From assembly GCF_030553055.1 (NCBI RefSeq), contig NZ_CP130713.1, forward strand, positions 1,240,001 through 1,304,000: 64,000 nucleotides of DNA, written 5' to 3'. A program made the translations under genes and the position numbers. Positions within the stretch are counted from its first letter, which is position 1. Each line of letters starts with the position of its first letter. The notes under the pieces were generated by a model, which saw only the letters and a program-made list of their open reading frames with translations, ran no database searches and was not told where the DNA came from. The DNA is from Streptomyces sp. XD-27. Its GTDB lineage: Bacteria; Actinomycetota; Actinomycetes; Streptomycetales; Streptomycetaceae. This document shows, piece after piece, positions 16,217 to 24,552 of this stretch.

Positions 16217-19200
16217 TTGGAGTCCACGGACGTTTCCCCGACCGGCCCCGAGCCTCGTCGCGCCCCCTTCGCCCTGTCCCGCAGAGGCTTCCTGCAGACG
16301 GCGGCGGGAACCGCCGCCGCGGCCGGTGCGGCCGCCGTTCTGCCGCCGGCCTCGGCCGCGGCCACCGAGGCGCACGGCGCCACGCTCTCCTTCACCGCGG
16401 CCACCAACGGCGCGGCCACGCTGGCCCCTTCGGGTGACCGGCTGGTCGCCGAGATACAGAACGTGCTGTGGTCGGTGCCCCGGAAGGGCGGCGCGGCCAC
16501 GGCGCTCACCCCGGCCGGGCTGGAACCGAACCGTCCGGTCTTCTCCCCCGACGGTGCGCTGATCGCGCTGTGCGCGTACCGGGGCGGCGGATTCCACATC
16601 TGGACGATGCGGCCGGACGGTTCCGATGTGCGGCAGCGAACGGACGGCCCGTGGGACGACCGCGGCCCCGCCTGGTCGCCCGACGGCACCCGGATCGCCT
16701 TCGCGTCCGAGCGCGGCGGCGATCCCGTGGCCGGCAGCCCCTACCGGGTGTGGGTGCTCGACCTGGCCACGGGCGGTCTCACCCGGCTCACCGGGGTCCC
16801 CGGGCAGGAAGGGCCGCTCCAGGACGGCGCCTGGGAGGACTTCGACCCCACCTGGTCGGCCGACGGCGAGCGGGTGCTCTTCATCCGCGCGACACCGACG
16901 GCGGCACCGGCCGGCGGGACCACGCTCGACGCCCGTACCGTCGCCTCCGTACCGGCCGACGGCGGCGGCCCCGTGCGGCTGGAGCACAGCGAGCCGGCCG
17001 CGGCCCAGCTGATGGCGCCCGCCGTCTCGCCGGGCGGCCGGCTCGCCTGTCTGCGCACCACCCCCGCCCCCGCGGGCTCGTGCACGCTCGTGGTGGACGG
17101 CGCGGCCGTCGCGGTGGACGGGGACGTGGCTCCCGTACCGCCGCGCTGGATCTCGCGGGAGGAGTTGCTGCTGACCGTCGGCGGGCGGTTCCGGATCGTC
17201 CGGCCCGACGCCCCGGAGCGGGCCGAGACCATCCCGTTCACGGCCGCCTTACCGGTGGACCGCCCCCGGTACCGCGTCAAGCGGTACGACATCGAGGCCG
17301 GTGGCGGGATCCGCCCGGTGCGCGCCCTGCATCTGCCCGCCCTCTCCCCGGACGGGCGGCGGGTCGCGTTCGCCGCGCTCAACTCCCTGTGGGTCGCGGA
17401 CGTCACGGGCGGCCGCGCCCCGCGCCGGATCGTCCGGGCCGATCCCACCCGCTATCTGCTCGGCCCCGTCTGGACTCCCGACGGCGACGGTCTGGTGTAC
17501 GCGGACGACCGCGACGGGCTGCTCGCGGTGCGCCGCCGGGAGCTGGCCGGTGGCGCGGAGACCGTACTCGCCTCCGGTGGCCGGGTGCATCCGGCGCTCT
17601 CCCCCGACGGCACCCGGCTCGCCTGTATCGACATGTCGGGAAATCTCCTTGTGCGGGAGTTGGCGACGGGCGCGGAGCGGGTGCTGGTCGCGGCACTCGG
17701 CGGCGGCGGGCTGCCCGGCCGGCCGAGTTGGTCGCCCGACGGCCGCCGCATCGCCTTCTGCGACCGCAACCGGCTCAACCAGCGCTTCCGCGAGGGCTAC
17801 AACCTCATCCGGGTGGTGGACGCGGCCAGTGGCGCGGCGCGGCTGCACGCGCTCGCCCCGCACCTGTCGCTGTCCGACCGCTACGACTCGGGCCCCGTAT
17901 GGTCCCCGGACGGCCGCCACATGGCCGTCATCGCGGAATCGGCGCTGTGGCTGCTGCCGGTGCGGAAGGACGGCACGCCCGACGGGGAGCCGCGGCGGCT
18001 GACCGACGAGCCCGCCGACCACCCGTCGTGGTCCGGGGACGGGCGCACCGTCCTGTATCTGTCGGCGGGCAGGCTGCGGCTGCTGGACGTGGCGAGCGGG
18101 ACGGCCCGTACGGTACGGGTCCCGCTCGACCACCGGCGGCCGGCACCCGTCGACACGGTCGTCCACGCGGGCCGGTTCTGGGATGGCACCGGGGACCGGG
18201 TCCGGGAGGACGTCGACCTCGTGGTGCGCGGCGGGCGGGTGGCCGCCGTCGAGCCGCACCGGGCGGGCCGGGCCGCCCGGCGCCGCGTCGACGCGTCCGC
18301 CCGGACCGTGCTGCCGGGGCTGTGGGACGCGCACACGCACCCCTGGCAGTACACCTACGGCGGCCGCCAGACCGCGTTGCAGCTCGCGTACGGCATCACC
18401 ACCGCCGTCTCGCTCGGCGGCTTCTCCTACGAACAGGCCCGCATCCGCGAGGCGGTCGCGGCGGGTGCGCTCGCCGGTCCCCGGCTGCTGACCTGCGGCG
18501 AACTGCTCGACGGCCCGCGCGTGGCCTACAGCATGGGGCGGGCGCACCGGACCCGCGCGGGACTGCGGCGCTCGCTGGAGCGCGGCGCGGCCCTCGACTG
18601 GGACTTCGTCAAGACGTATGTCCGGGCCCCGGGCTGGGTGATGGAGGAGGCCGCGCGCTTCGCCCACGACCGGCTCGGGGTGCGCACGGGCAGCCACCTG
18701 TGCTCGCCGGGGGTGCAGCTCGGACAGGACCTCACGACCCACCTCCAGGCCACGCAGCGGCTGGAGTACGGTCACGCCACGTCGGCCACCGGCCACGCCT
18801 ACCAGGACCTGACGGAGATCTACACGGCGACCGACTTCCGGATGATCGCCACCCCCTTCACCGCCCAGCCGCTGATCGGGGCGGATCCGGCGCTGGCGGA
18901 GGACGAGCGGGTCACCCGGCTGATGCCGCCGTGGGACACCGCCCTGGTCCGCCAGCTCGCCGGTACGCCGCCCACCGCCGCGCAACTCGCCACGCTGCGC
19001 ACCGAGATCGGCGTCTACCGGCGGGTACTGGAGCGCGGCGGGCTCGTGGCGCTGGGCACGGACGCCCCGCTGGTGCCGGTGGGTCTGCATCTGCACCTGG
19101 GGCTGCGGGCGCTGCACCGGTACGGGCTGTCGCCGGCCGAGGCGCTGCGTACGGCGACCGTGCTGCCGGCTCGAGTCTTCGGCGCGGAGCGCGATCTGGG

Positions 19201-19435
19201 CACGCTGGAGGTGGGCAAGGCCGCGGACGTGGTGGTCGTGGACGGCGACCCGTTCACCGACTTCGACTCGCTCGTACGGACGGAGTCGGTGCTGCGCGGC
19301 GGGGTGCCGTACAGCACGCGGGACCTGGTCGGGGCGTTTCCGGGGGCGGCGTCCGTACGCGGGGGCGCACCGGTGCGGCGCTGGCTGGAGGTCGGCCGGA
19401 TGCTGCGGCGGGACAGCTGCTGCGACATGGGGTAG
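16217..19435 (+). CDS. Tat-exported beta-propeller/amidohydrolase (1072 aa)
   Basis: The TTG start at 16217 follows ACAGGAGGACCG. The signal peptide has a twin-arginine motif (SRRGFLQT) and an Ala-rich core ending near residue 48. Residues about 50-630 form a TolB/WD40-like propeller with repeats ending WSPDG or LSPDG. Residues about 640-1050 are an imidazolonepropionase-type amidohydrolase: LPGLWDAHTHPWQ gives the H-x-H metal pair, followed by VKTYVRAPG, GSHLCSPG, LVALGTDAPLVP with the metal Asp, and GKAADVVVVDGDPFTD. It probably cleaves cyclic amide or peptide-like bonds outside the cell; the propeller may bind substrate. The substrate is unknown. Confidence 0.85.
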   Translation: MESTDVSPTGPEPRRAPFALSRRGFLQTAAGTAAAAGAAAVLPPASAAATEAHGATLSFTAATNGAATLAPSGDRLVAEIQNVLWSVPRKGGAATALTPAGLEPNRPVFSPDGALIALCAYRGGGFHIWTMRPDGSDVRQRTDGPWDDRGPAWSPDGTRIAFASERGGDPVAGSPYRVWVLDLATGGLTRLTGVPGQEGPLQDGAWEDFDPTWSADGERVLFIRATPTAAPAGGTTLDARTVASVPADGGGPVRLEHSEPAAAQLMAPAVSPGGRLACLRTTPAPAGSCTLVVDGAAVAVDGDVAPVPPRWISREELLLTVGGRFRIVRPDAPERAETIPFTAALPVDRPRYRVKRYDIEAGGGIRPVRALHLPALSPDGRRVAFAALNSLWVADVTGGRAPRRIVRADPTRYLLGPVWTPDGDGLVYADDRDGLLAVRRRELAGGAETVLASGGRVHPALSPDGTRLACIDMSGNLLVRELATGAERVLVAALGGGGLPGRPSWSPDGRRIAFCDRNRLNQRFREGYNLIRVVDAASGAARLHALAPHLSLSDRYDSGPVWSPDGRHMAVIAESALWLLPVRKDGTPDGEPRRLTDEPADHPSWSGDGRTVLYLSAGRLRLLDVASGTARTVRVPLDHRRPAPVDTVVHAGRFWDGTGDRVREDVDLVVRGGRVAAVEPHRAGRAARRRVDASARTVLPGLWDAHTHPWQYTYGGRQTALQLAYGITTAVSLGGFSYEQARIREAVAAGALAGPRLLTCGELLDGPRVAYSMGRAHRTRAGLRRSLERGAALDWDFVKTYVRAPGWVMEEAARFAHDRLGVRTGSHLCSPGVQLGQDLTTHLQATQRLEYGHATSATGHAYQDLTEIYTATDFRMIATPFTAQPLIGADPALAEDERVTRLMPPWDTALVRQLAGTPPTAAQLATLRTEIGVYRRVLERGGLVALGTDAPLVPVGLHLHLGLRALHRYGLSPAEALRTATVLPARVFGAERDLGTLEVGKAADVVVVDGDPFTDFDSLVRTESVLRGGVPYSTRDLVGAFPGAASVRGGAPVRRWLEVGRMLRRDSCCDMG

Positions 19436-19439
19436 CGCT

Positions 19440-19521
19440 CCGGGGAGCCGGCAGCCCTCCGGGGGTCCGGGGGCGGCGGTCCGGGGAGCCGGCAGCCCTC
19501 CGGGGGTCCGGGGAACCGGGG
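19440..19521. repeat. two tandem 41-bp G-rich repeats
   Basis: The unit starting CCGGGGAGCCGGCAGCCCTC occurs at 19440-19480 and again at 19481-19521, with the first 33 bases identical and the end diverging. More GGGGGTCC and GGGACGG fragments follow to 19580. It lies between the convergent amidohydrolase and LysR genes and probably arose by slippage. It could fold or act as a terminator. Confidence 0.7.
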
Positions 19522-19584
19522 GGACGGCGCCCCGGGGGTCCGGCGGTCCGTGAGACCAGGGGACGGCGGTCCGGGGGGGCGGTT

Positions 19585-20562
19585 CTAGCGCTCCGCCGAC
19601 CGCGTGAGACCCAGCAAGTCGCGGGCCGGGCCCGCCGGGCGCTGCCCGGCGGGCCAGACCGCGCGCAGGTCGCGGCGCAGCCGCACCTCCGCCAGCGGTA
19701 TCTCGGCCAGTCGGCGGGCCGCCAGCTCCTCGCGGACGGCCAGCCGGCTCAGGACGGCGGGTCCGGCGCCGCTGATCGCCGCGGCCTTCACGGCCGTGGT
19801 GGAGGCGAGTTCCAGCAGCGGGTCGGCGAGGCCCCCGTACGCGGCGAGGGCTTCGTGGAGGACCTGGCGGGTGCCCGAGCCGCGTTCGCGCAGGACGAGC
19901 GGGGTTCCGGCGAGCTCCTGGGGGCTGACGGGGACGCGGCGGCGCGCCCAAGGGTGGTCGGGCGCGACGACCACGGCGAGCCGGTCGCGGCCGATGACCG
20001 CGCCGTCCAGGCCGGGGGCGACGTCCAGGCCCTCCACGAAGCCCAGGTCCGCCTCCCCGGCGAGCAGGTGCGCGGCGACGGCGGCGGAGTTCCCCGCGAG
20101 CAGGGAGACGGCCGTGCCGGGCCGCATGGCGCGCAGCGCGATCAGCCAGCCGGGCAGCAGGTATTCGGCGATCGTCATGCTGGCGGCCACCGTCAGCCGG
20201 GAGTCGCGCCGGTCGCGCAGCGCGTGGACCCCCGCGTCGAACGCCTCGGCCGCCTCCACGATCCGCCGCGCCCAGTCCGTCACCAGCGTCCCGGCCTCGG
20301 TGAGGCGGGAGCCGCGCGGCGAGCGTTCGACGAGGGCGAGGCCGAGGCGGCGCTCCATGGCGCGGATGCGGCTGCTCGCGGCGGGCTGGGTGATGCCCAT
20401 CTCGCGGGCGGCACGGCCGAGGCTGCCCAGGCGGGCGACGGCGAGCAGCAGCTCCAGGGCGCCCAGATCGGGGACGCGGTGGGTGATCGGCGTGCCGAAG
20501 GCCGGGGCGGCGGCCTCGGGCGGCCGTTCCGTCGGTTCCCGTGCGCTGCCGGCGTCGCTCAT
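19585..20562 (-). CDS. LysR-family regulator (325 aa)
   Basis: The N-terminal winged helix is visible (LELLLAVARLGSLGRAAREM, GITQPAASSRIRAMERRLGL) after an unusual 30-residue lead. The C-terminal periplasmic-binding-like effector domain follows (LTVAASMTIAEYLLPGWLIA, FVEGLDVAPGLDGAVIGRDR). The family subgroup resembles CysB/YeiE-type regulators. It is divergent from a TDT-family exporter 71 bp away and almost certainly controls it; the shared gap contains an inverted repeat. The effector is not evident from sequence. Confidence 0.88.
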   Translation of the reverse strand: MSDAGSAREPTERPPEAAAPAFGTPITHRVPDLGALELLLAVARLGSLGRAAREMGITQPAASSRIRAMERRLGLALVERSPRGSRLTEAGTLVTDWARRIVEAAEAFDAGVHALRDRRDSRLTVAASMTIAEYLLPGWLIALRAMRPGTAVSLLAGNSAAVAAHLLAGEADLGFVEGLDVAPGLDGAVIGRDRLAVVVAPDHPWARRRVPVSPQELAGTPLVLRERGSGTRQVLHEALAAYGGLADPLLELASTTAVKAAAISGAGPAVLSRLAVREELAARRLAEIPLAEVRLRRDLRAVWPAGQRPAGPARDLLGLTRSAER

Positions 20563-20569
20563 AAGCCCA

Positions 20570-20587
20570 CTTTATGCCGTCATAGAG
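20570..20587. promoter_or_regulatory. putative LysR operator
   Basis: CTTTATG-ccgt-CATAGAG is an inverted repeat with one mismatch, 7 bases from the LysR ATG and about 45 bases from the transporter start. It fits the T-N11-A logic of LysR sites and should serve both divergent genes. Confidence 0.55.
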
Positions 20588-20633
20588 ACATGAGGTCTGG
20601 TGGGCCGTGCGGCGCGCGAGGAGGGTGATCTCC

Positions 20634-21908
20634 ATGCGCATCTCGTCACGCAACCTCCGGTATCTCGGCCCCAACTGGTACGCGGTCGTCATGGGAACGG
20701 CCATCGTGGCGAACGCGGGTGCCGCGCTACCAAGCGTCCCCGGGTCGCGTATCGCGTACGAGGCCGTGTGGGCGCTGTCGGCGGTGGCGCTGGTGGTGCT
20801 GCTCGCGGCCCGCGCGGCGCACTGGGCGCGCCATCGCGACCAGGCGCGGGCGCATCTTCTCGATCCGGCGGTGGCGCCGTTCTACGGCTGCGTGTCGATG
20901 GCGCTGCTCGCGGTCGGCGGCGGGACGCTGTCCGTCGGTGCGGACGTGATCGGCGTGCGGGCGGCCGTCGCCGTGGACGCGGTGCTGTGGACCGCGGGCA
21001 CCGTGATCGGGCTGGCGGCGGCGGCCGGAATCCCGTATCTGATGATCACGCGGCACCGGATCGGCGCGCAGGACGCCTCGCCCGTGTGGCTGCTGCCGGT
21101 CGTCCCGCCCATGGTGGCGGCGGCGCTGGGGCCCGCGCTGGCGGCTCACGTTCCGGCCGGGCAAGGGCGGTTGGCCCTGCTGCTGGGCTGCTACGCGCTG
21201 TTCGGGCTCAGCCTGATGGCGGTGCTGCTGATCCTGCCCGCGGTGTTCCTCCGGCTGGTGCGGCACGGCGCGCCCGCTCCGGCGCTCACCCCGACCCTGT
21301 TTCTGGTTCTGGGGCCGCTGGGCCAGTCCGTGACGGCCGCGGCCCATCTGGCGGAAGCGGCCCCGGCCGGTGTCCACGGGGGGTACTTCGCCGTGGCGTA
21401 CGGCGTCCCGGTGCTGGGGTTCGCGCTGCTGTGGCTGGCGCTGGCCGGGGCGCTGGCGGTGCGGGCGCTGCGGCGCGGCATGCCGTTCGCCATGACGTGG
21501 TGGGGCTTCACCTTCCCGTTGGGTACGTGCGTCACGGGCGCGGCCGGGCTGGCGCGGCCCACCGGGCTGCACGCGCTGACATGGCTGGCCGTGGGGTTGT
21601 ACGCGGTGCTGGTGGGCGCGTGGTCCGTGGTCGCGGTGCGCACGGCGCTCGGGGTGGCGCGCGGGACGCTGCTCGCGCCCCCGAACGCGGGCCCCGCCGC
21701 GCCCCCGGTCGGCGCCGGTGCGGCCTCTGCCGCGCCCACGCCCGGTGCCGGTGCTGCCGCGCCCCCGGCCGTCGCTCGTGGGGCTCTTGCCGCGGCCCCT
21801 GCCTCCGTCCCGGGCCTTGCGGCCGCTCCCGCTCCTTCCTCCGTCCCAGGCCTTGCGGCCGCTCCCGCACCGGCCCGTGTCAGCGTGCCGTCCGCAGCGC
21901 GGCGCTGA
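20634..21908 (+). CDS. TDT/SLAC1-family exporter with Ala/Pro-rich tail (424 aa)
   Basis: The ATG at 20634 follows GAGGAGGG. About ten hydrophobic segments, starting with LGPNWYAVVMGTAIVANAGA, which is the conserved first helix of the tellurite-resistance/dicarboxylate transporter family. Related proteins export sulfite, malate or other anions. After the last membrane segment (about residue 345) comes an 80-residue Ala/Pro tail containing two near copies of VPGLAAAPAP, not part of the family fold. Divergent LysR gene upstream. The last 29 bp overlap the convergent BtuF-like gene. Substrate uncertain; sulfite is a reasonable guess. Confidence 0.8.
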   Translation: MRISSRNLRYLGPNWYAVVMGTAIVANAGAALPSVPGSRIAYEAVWALSAVALVVLLAARAAHWARHRDQARAHLLDPAVAPFYGCVSMALLAVGGGTLSVGADVIGVRAAVAVDAVLWTAGTVIGLAAAAGIPYLMITRHRIGAQDASPVWLLPVVPPMVAAALGPALAAHVPAGQGRLALLLGCYALFGLSLMAVLLILPAVFLRLVRHGAPAPALTPTLFLVLGPLGQSVTAAAHLAEAAPAGVHGGYFAVAYGVPVLGFALLWLALAGALAVRALRRGMPFAMTWWGFTFPLGTCVTGAAGLARPTGLHALTWLAVGLYAVLVGAWSVVAVRTALGVARGTLLAPPNAGPAAPPVGAGAASAAPTPGAGAAAPPAVARGALAAAPASVPGLAAAPAPSSVPGLAAAPAPARVSVPSAARR

Positions 21909-22617
21909 GCACCGCGGGCGCCTCGGCCAGCGAGGGCCCGTACCAGGTGAGATGCCGTCCGCTGACCAGGGCGGCGGGCAGGCCGGGAAAGGCCTCCGGG
22001 CCGTCCTCGGCGGTGAAGCGGTACGGCTCGTCCGGCAGGACGACCAGGTCCGCGCCCCGCGCGCGCAGTTCGTCGAGCGGGATACGCGGATAGCGCTCGC
22101 TGTGCGAGCGGAACAGGTGCTCCACTCCCAGCCGCGCCAGCAGGTCGCCCGCGAAGGTGTCCCGGCCCAGCACCATCCACGGCCGCCGCCATACGGGTAC
22201 GACGGCGCGCCGCACCGGGGCGGCGGGGGCGACGTCCCGCCACGCCGCCTCGGCCACGTCCAGCCAGTCGGGGCGCGGCAGCCCGCAGCCGTCCACCAGG
22301 ACCCGCGCCAGCTCGGTGAACGCCTGGTCCAGGGTGCGTACCTCGGTGACCAGCACCTCCAGTCCGGCGGCGCGCAGCGCGGCCAGGTCGGGGGCCCGGT
22401 TCTCCTCCTCGTTGGCGATGACGAGGTCCGGGGCGAGGGCGGCGATCCGGGCGGTGTCCGGGTTCTTCGTCCCGCCGACGCGCGCCGCGCGCAGACCGGG
22501 TGGATGGGTGCACCAGTCGGTGACTCCGGCCAGCAGCTCGGGGGCGGTGGCGGCCACGGCCTCAGTAAGAGAAGGCACGAGGGAGACCACGCGCCGGACA
22601 GCGGGGCGGTTGCTCAT
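21880..22617 (-). CDS. BtuF-like helical-backbone metal receptor (245 aa)
   Basis: Periplasmic-binding-protein-2 fold of the cobalamin/iron type: VVSLVPSLTEAVAATAPELL at the start, then ARVGGTKNPDTARIAALAPD and VIANEEENRAPDLAALRAAG, typical of BtuF and FhuD-like domains. There is no signal peptide or lipobox, so unlike true BtuF it would stay in the cytoplasm. Homologs of this orphan type are common in Streptomyces and may bind cobalamin or a metal complex in the cell. The ATG at 22617 is directly before MSNRPAVRRVVSLVPSL. No ABC transporter genes are adjacent. Confidence 0.75.
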   Translation of the reverse strand: MSNRPAVRRVVSLVPSLTEAVAATAPELLAGVTDWCTHPPGLRAARVGGTKNPDTARIAALAPDLVIANEEENRAPDLAALRAAGLEVLVTEVRTLDQAFTELARVLVDGCGLPRPDWLDVAEAAWRDVAPAAPVRRAVVPVWRRPWMVLGRDTFAGDLLARLGVEHLFRSHSERYPRIPLDELRARGADLVVLPDEPYRFTAEDGPEAFPGLPAALVSGRHLTWYGPSLAEAPAVLSAALRTAR

Positions 22618-22674
22618 CGCCTCACCGTATGCCGTGCCCCCGTCGCTGTCAGTGGTGTGCGGCATGATCGAGGG

Positions 22675-23607
22675 GTGACGCGACGCCTGATGCTCCTCGA
22701 CACCTCCTCCCTCTACTTCCGCGCCTATTACGGGGTCCCGGACTCGGTCAGGGCCCCCGACGGCACCCCGGTGAACGCCGTCCGCGGGCTGCTGGACTTC
22801 ATCGACCGGCTGGTGCGGGACCACCAGCCGGACGGCCTGGTCGCCTGCATGGACTTCGACTGGCGGCCGCACTGGCGGGTCGAGCTGATTCCGACGTACA
22901 AGGCCCACCGGGTCGCCGAGGAGACCCCGGAGGGGCTGCCGGACGAGGAGGAGGTCCCGGACACCCTCTCGCCGCAGGTGCCGGTGATCGACGCGGTGCT
23001 GGACGCGGTCGGCATCGCCCGCGTCGGCGCCGCGGAGTACGAGGCGGACGACGTGATCGGCACCCTGACCGCCCGTGCGACCGGGCCGGTGGACATCGTC
23101 ACCGGCGACCGCGACCTGTACCAGCTGGTGGACGACGAGCGGCGGATCCGGGTGCTCTATCCGCTCAAGGGAGTCGGCACGCTGCAGACGGTGGACGAGG
23201 CGCTGCTGCGCGAGAAGTACGGCGTCGGCGGCTCGGGGTACGCGGACCTGGCCCTGCTGCGCGGCGACCCCAGCGACGGCCTGCCGGGCGTACCGGGGAT
23301 CGGCGAGAAGACGGCCGCGAAGCTGCTCGCCGCCTACGGCGACCTGGCGGGGATCATGGCCGCGGTCGACGACCCGGCCTCGAAGCTGACCCCGGCGCAG
23401 CGCAAGCGCCTGGCCGAGGCCCGCCCGTACGTCGCGGTCGCGCCGCGGGTCGTGCGGGTGGCCTCCGACATCGCCCTGCCCCCGGTGGACCCGGCCCTGC
23501 CGCGTACGCCGCGGGACCCGGCGGAGCTGGAGAGGCTTGCGGAGCGGTGGGGGCTGGGTGGCTCATTGCAGCGCCTGCTCACGACGCTGCACAGCGGAGC
23601 CTGTTAG
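22675..23607 (+). CDS. 5'-3' exonuclease / flap-endonuclease-like protein (310 aa)
   Basis: The GTG at 22675 follows GAGGG. The protein has the PIN-like/FEN fold: LMLLDTSSLYFRAYYGVPDS, VACMDFDWRPHWRVELIPTY, KAHR, then the metal-binding YEADDVIGTLTARA and DIVTGDRDLYQLVDD, and the helix-3-turn-helix GLPGVPGIGEKTAAKLLAAY. It resembles the 5' nuclease domain of DNA polymerase I as a free protein and would remove RNA primers or flaps. The stop codon overlaps the iron box of the next gene. Confidence 0.88.
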   Translation: MTRRLMLLDTSSLYFRAYYGVPDSVRAPDGTPVNAVRGLLDFIDRLVRDHQPDGLVACMDFDWRPHWRVELIPTYKAHRVAEETPEGLPDEEEVPDTLSPQVPVIDAVLDAVGIARVGAAEYEADDVIGTLTARATGPVDIVTGDRDLYQLVDDERRIRVLYPLKGVGTLQTVDEALLREKYGVGGSGYADLALLRGDPSDGLPGVPGIGEKTAAKLLAAYGDLAGIMAAVDDPASKLTPAQRKRLAEARPYVAVAPRVVRVASDIALPPVDPALPRTPRDPAELERLAERWGLGGSLQRLLTTLHSGAC

Positions 23608-23624
23608 GTTAGGTAATCCTAACT
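23604..23624. promoter_or_regulatory. iron box (DmdR/IdeR site)
   Basis: TTAGGTTAG-GTA-ATCCTAACT closely matches the actinobacterial iron-box consensus (TTAGGTTAGGCTAACCTAA) as two inverted arms. It lies 23 bases before the siderophore-interacting protein and overlaps the exonuclease stop codon. DmdR/IdeR with Fe2+ should repress the downstream gene. Confidence 0.85.
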
Positions 23625-23646
23625 ATTTCCTTGATCGGGAGGACCC

Positions 23647-24501
23647 GTGGCTGACCGTCCCGTCCGCAAGGCACCGCAGCTCCACCGGGGGCGCGTGGTG
23701 CGTACGGAACGTCTGACCCCCCACATGGTGCGGGTCGTGCTCGGTGGCGACGGCCTGGCCGGGTTCGCCGCGGGCGAGTGGAGCGACCACTACGTCAAGC
23801 TGCTCTTCCGGGTGGAGGGCGTCGACTACCCCGAGCCGTTCGACATACGCCGGATCCGCGACGAGTTCCCGCGCGACCAGTGGCCGCGGACGCGTACGTA
23901 CACCGTGCGCGAGTGGAACGCGGACGTGCGCGAGCTGACGGTGGACTTCGTCGTCCACGGCGACGAGGGGCTGGCCGGGCCCTGGGCGGCCGCCGCCACG
24001 CCGGGCATGGAGATCGACCTGCTCGGCCCCGGCGGCGCCTATGTGCCGGGCGCGGAGGCCGACTGGCATCTGCTGGCGGGCGACGAGAGCGCGCTGCCCG
24101 CCATCGCCGCCTCACTGGAGCGCGCACCGGACGGGGTGCCGGTCCGGGCGCTGATCGAGGTCGCCGGCCCGGCGGAGGAGCAGAAGCTGACCGCACCGGA
24201 CGGTGCGGAGATCGTCTGGTTGCACCGGGGCGCCGCGCCGGTCGGCGAGGCGCTGGTGGCAGCCGTTCGGGCCCTGGAGTTCCCGCCCGGCCAGGTGCAG
24301 GCGTTCGTGCACGGCGAGGCGGGGTTCGTGAAGGAGTTGCGCCGGCATCTGCGGCTGGAGCGCGGGATCACCCGCGAATGGCTGTCGATCTCCGGCTACT
24401 GGCGGCGCGGCCATGACGAGGACGGCTGGCAGGCGTCCAAGAGGGAGTGGAACGCGCGGGTCGAGGCCGAGCAGGAGGGCAGCGGCCAGACCGCCGCGTA
24501 G
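23647..24501 (+). CDS. siderophore-interacting protein, ferric-siderophore reductase (284 aa)
   Basis: ViuB/SIP-family flavoprotein. The N-terminal FAD-binding barrel has RTYTVREWNADVRELTVDFV with the R-x-Y-[ST] FAD motif, then VVHGDEGLAGPWAAAATPGM. The C-terminal NAD(P)H-like domain includes LLAGDESALPAIAASLERAP and FVHGEAGFVKELRRHL, and ends with ISGYWRRGHDEDGW. It reduces ferric siderophores in the cytoplasm to release iron. The GTG at 23647 follows GGGAGGA. Iron regulation is supported by the adjacent iron box. Confidence 0.92.
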   Translation: MADRPVRKAPQLHRGRVVRTERLTPHMVRVVLGGDGLAGFAAGEWSDHYVKLLFRVEGVDYPEPFDIRRIRDEFPRDQWPRTRTYTVREWNADVRELTVDFVVHGDEGLAGPWAAAATPGMEIDLLGPGGAYVPGAEADWHLLAGDESALPAIAASLERAPDGVPVRALIEVAGPAEEQKLTAPDGAEIVWLHRGAAPVGEALVAAVRALEFPPGQVQAFVHGEAGFVKELRRHLRLERGITREWLSISGYWRRGHDEDGWQASKREWNARVEAEQEGSGQTAA

Positions 24502-24552
24502 GTGTGGTGCGACCGGGGTCCGCCCTGGACCCCGGTCCTCGAACCCCTCGGA

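Noticed and set aside
19440..19521. CRISPR-like repeat
   Set aside because: Only two adjoining copies, no unique spacers and no cas genes; explained as tandem duplication.
16468..20628. 1386-codon open frame rightward overlapping the amidohydrolase and LysR genes
   Set aside because: It is an Arg/Gly/Pro-rich shadow of the true frames with no domain; such long false frames are normal at this G+C content.
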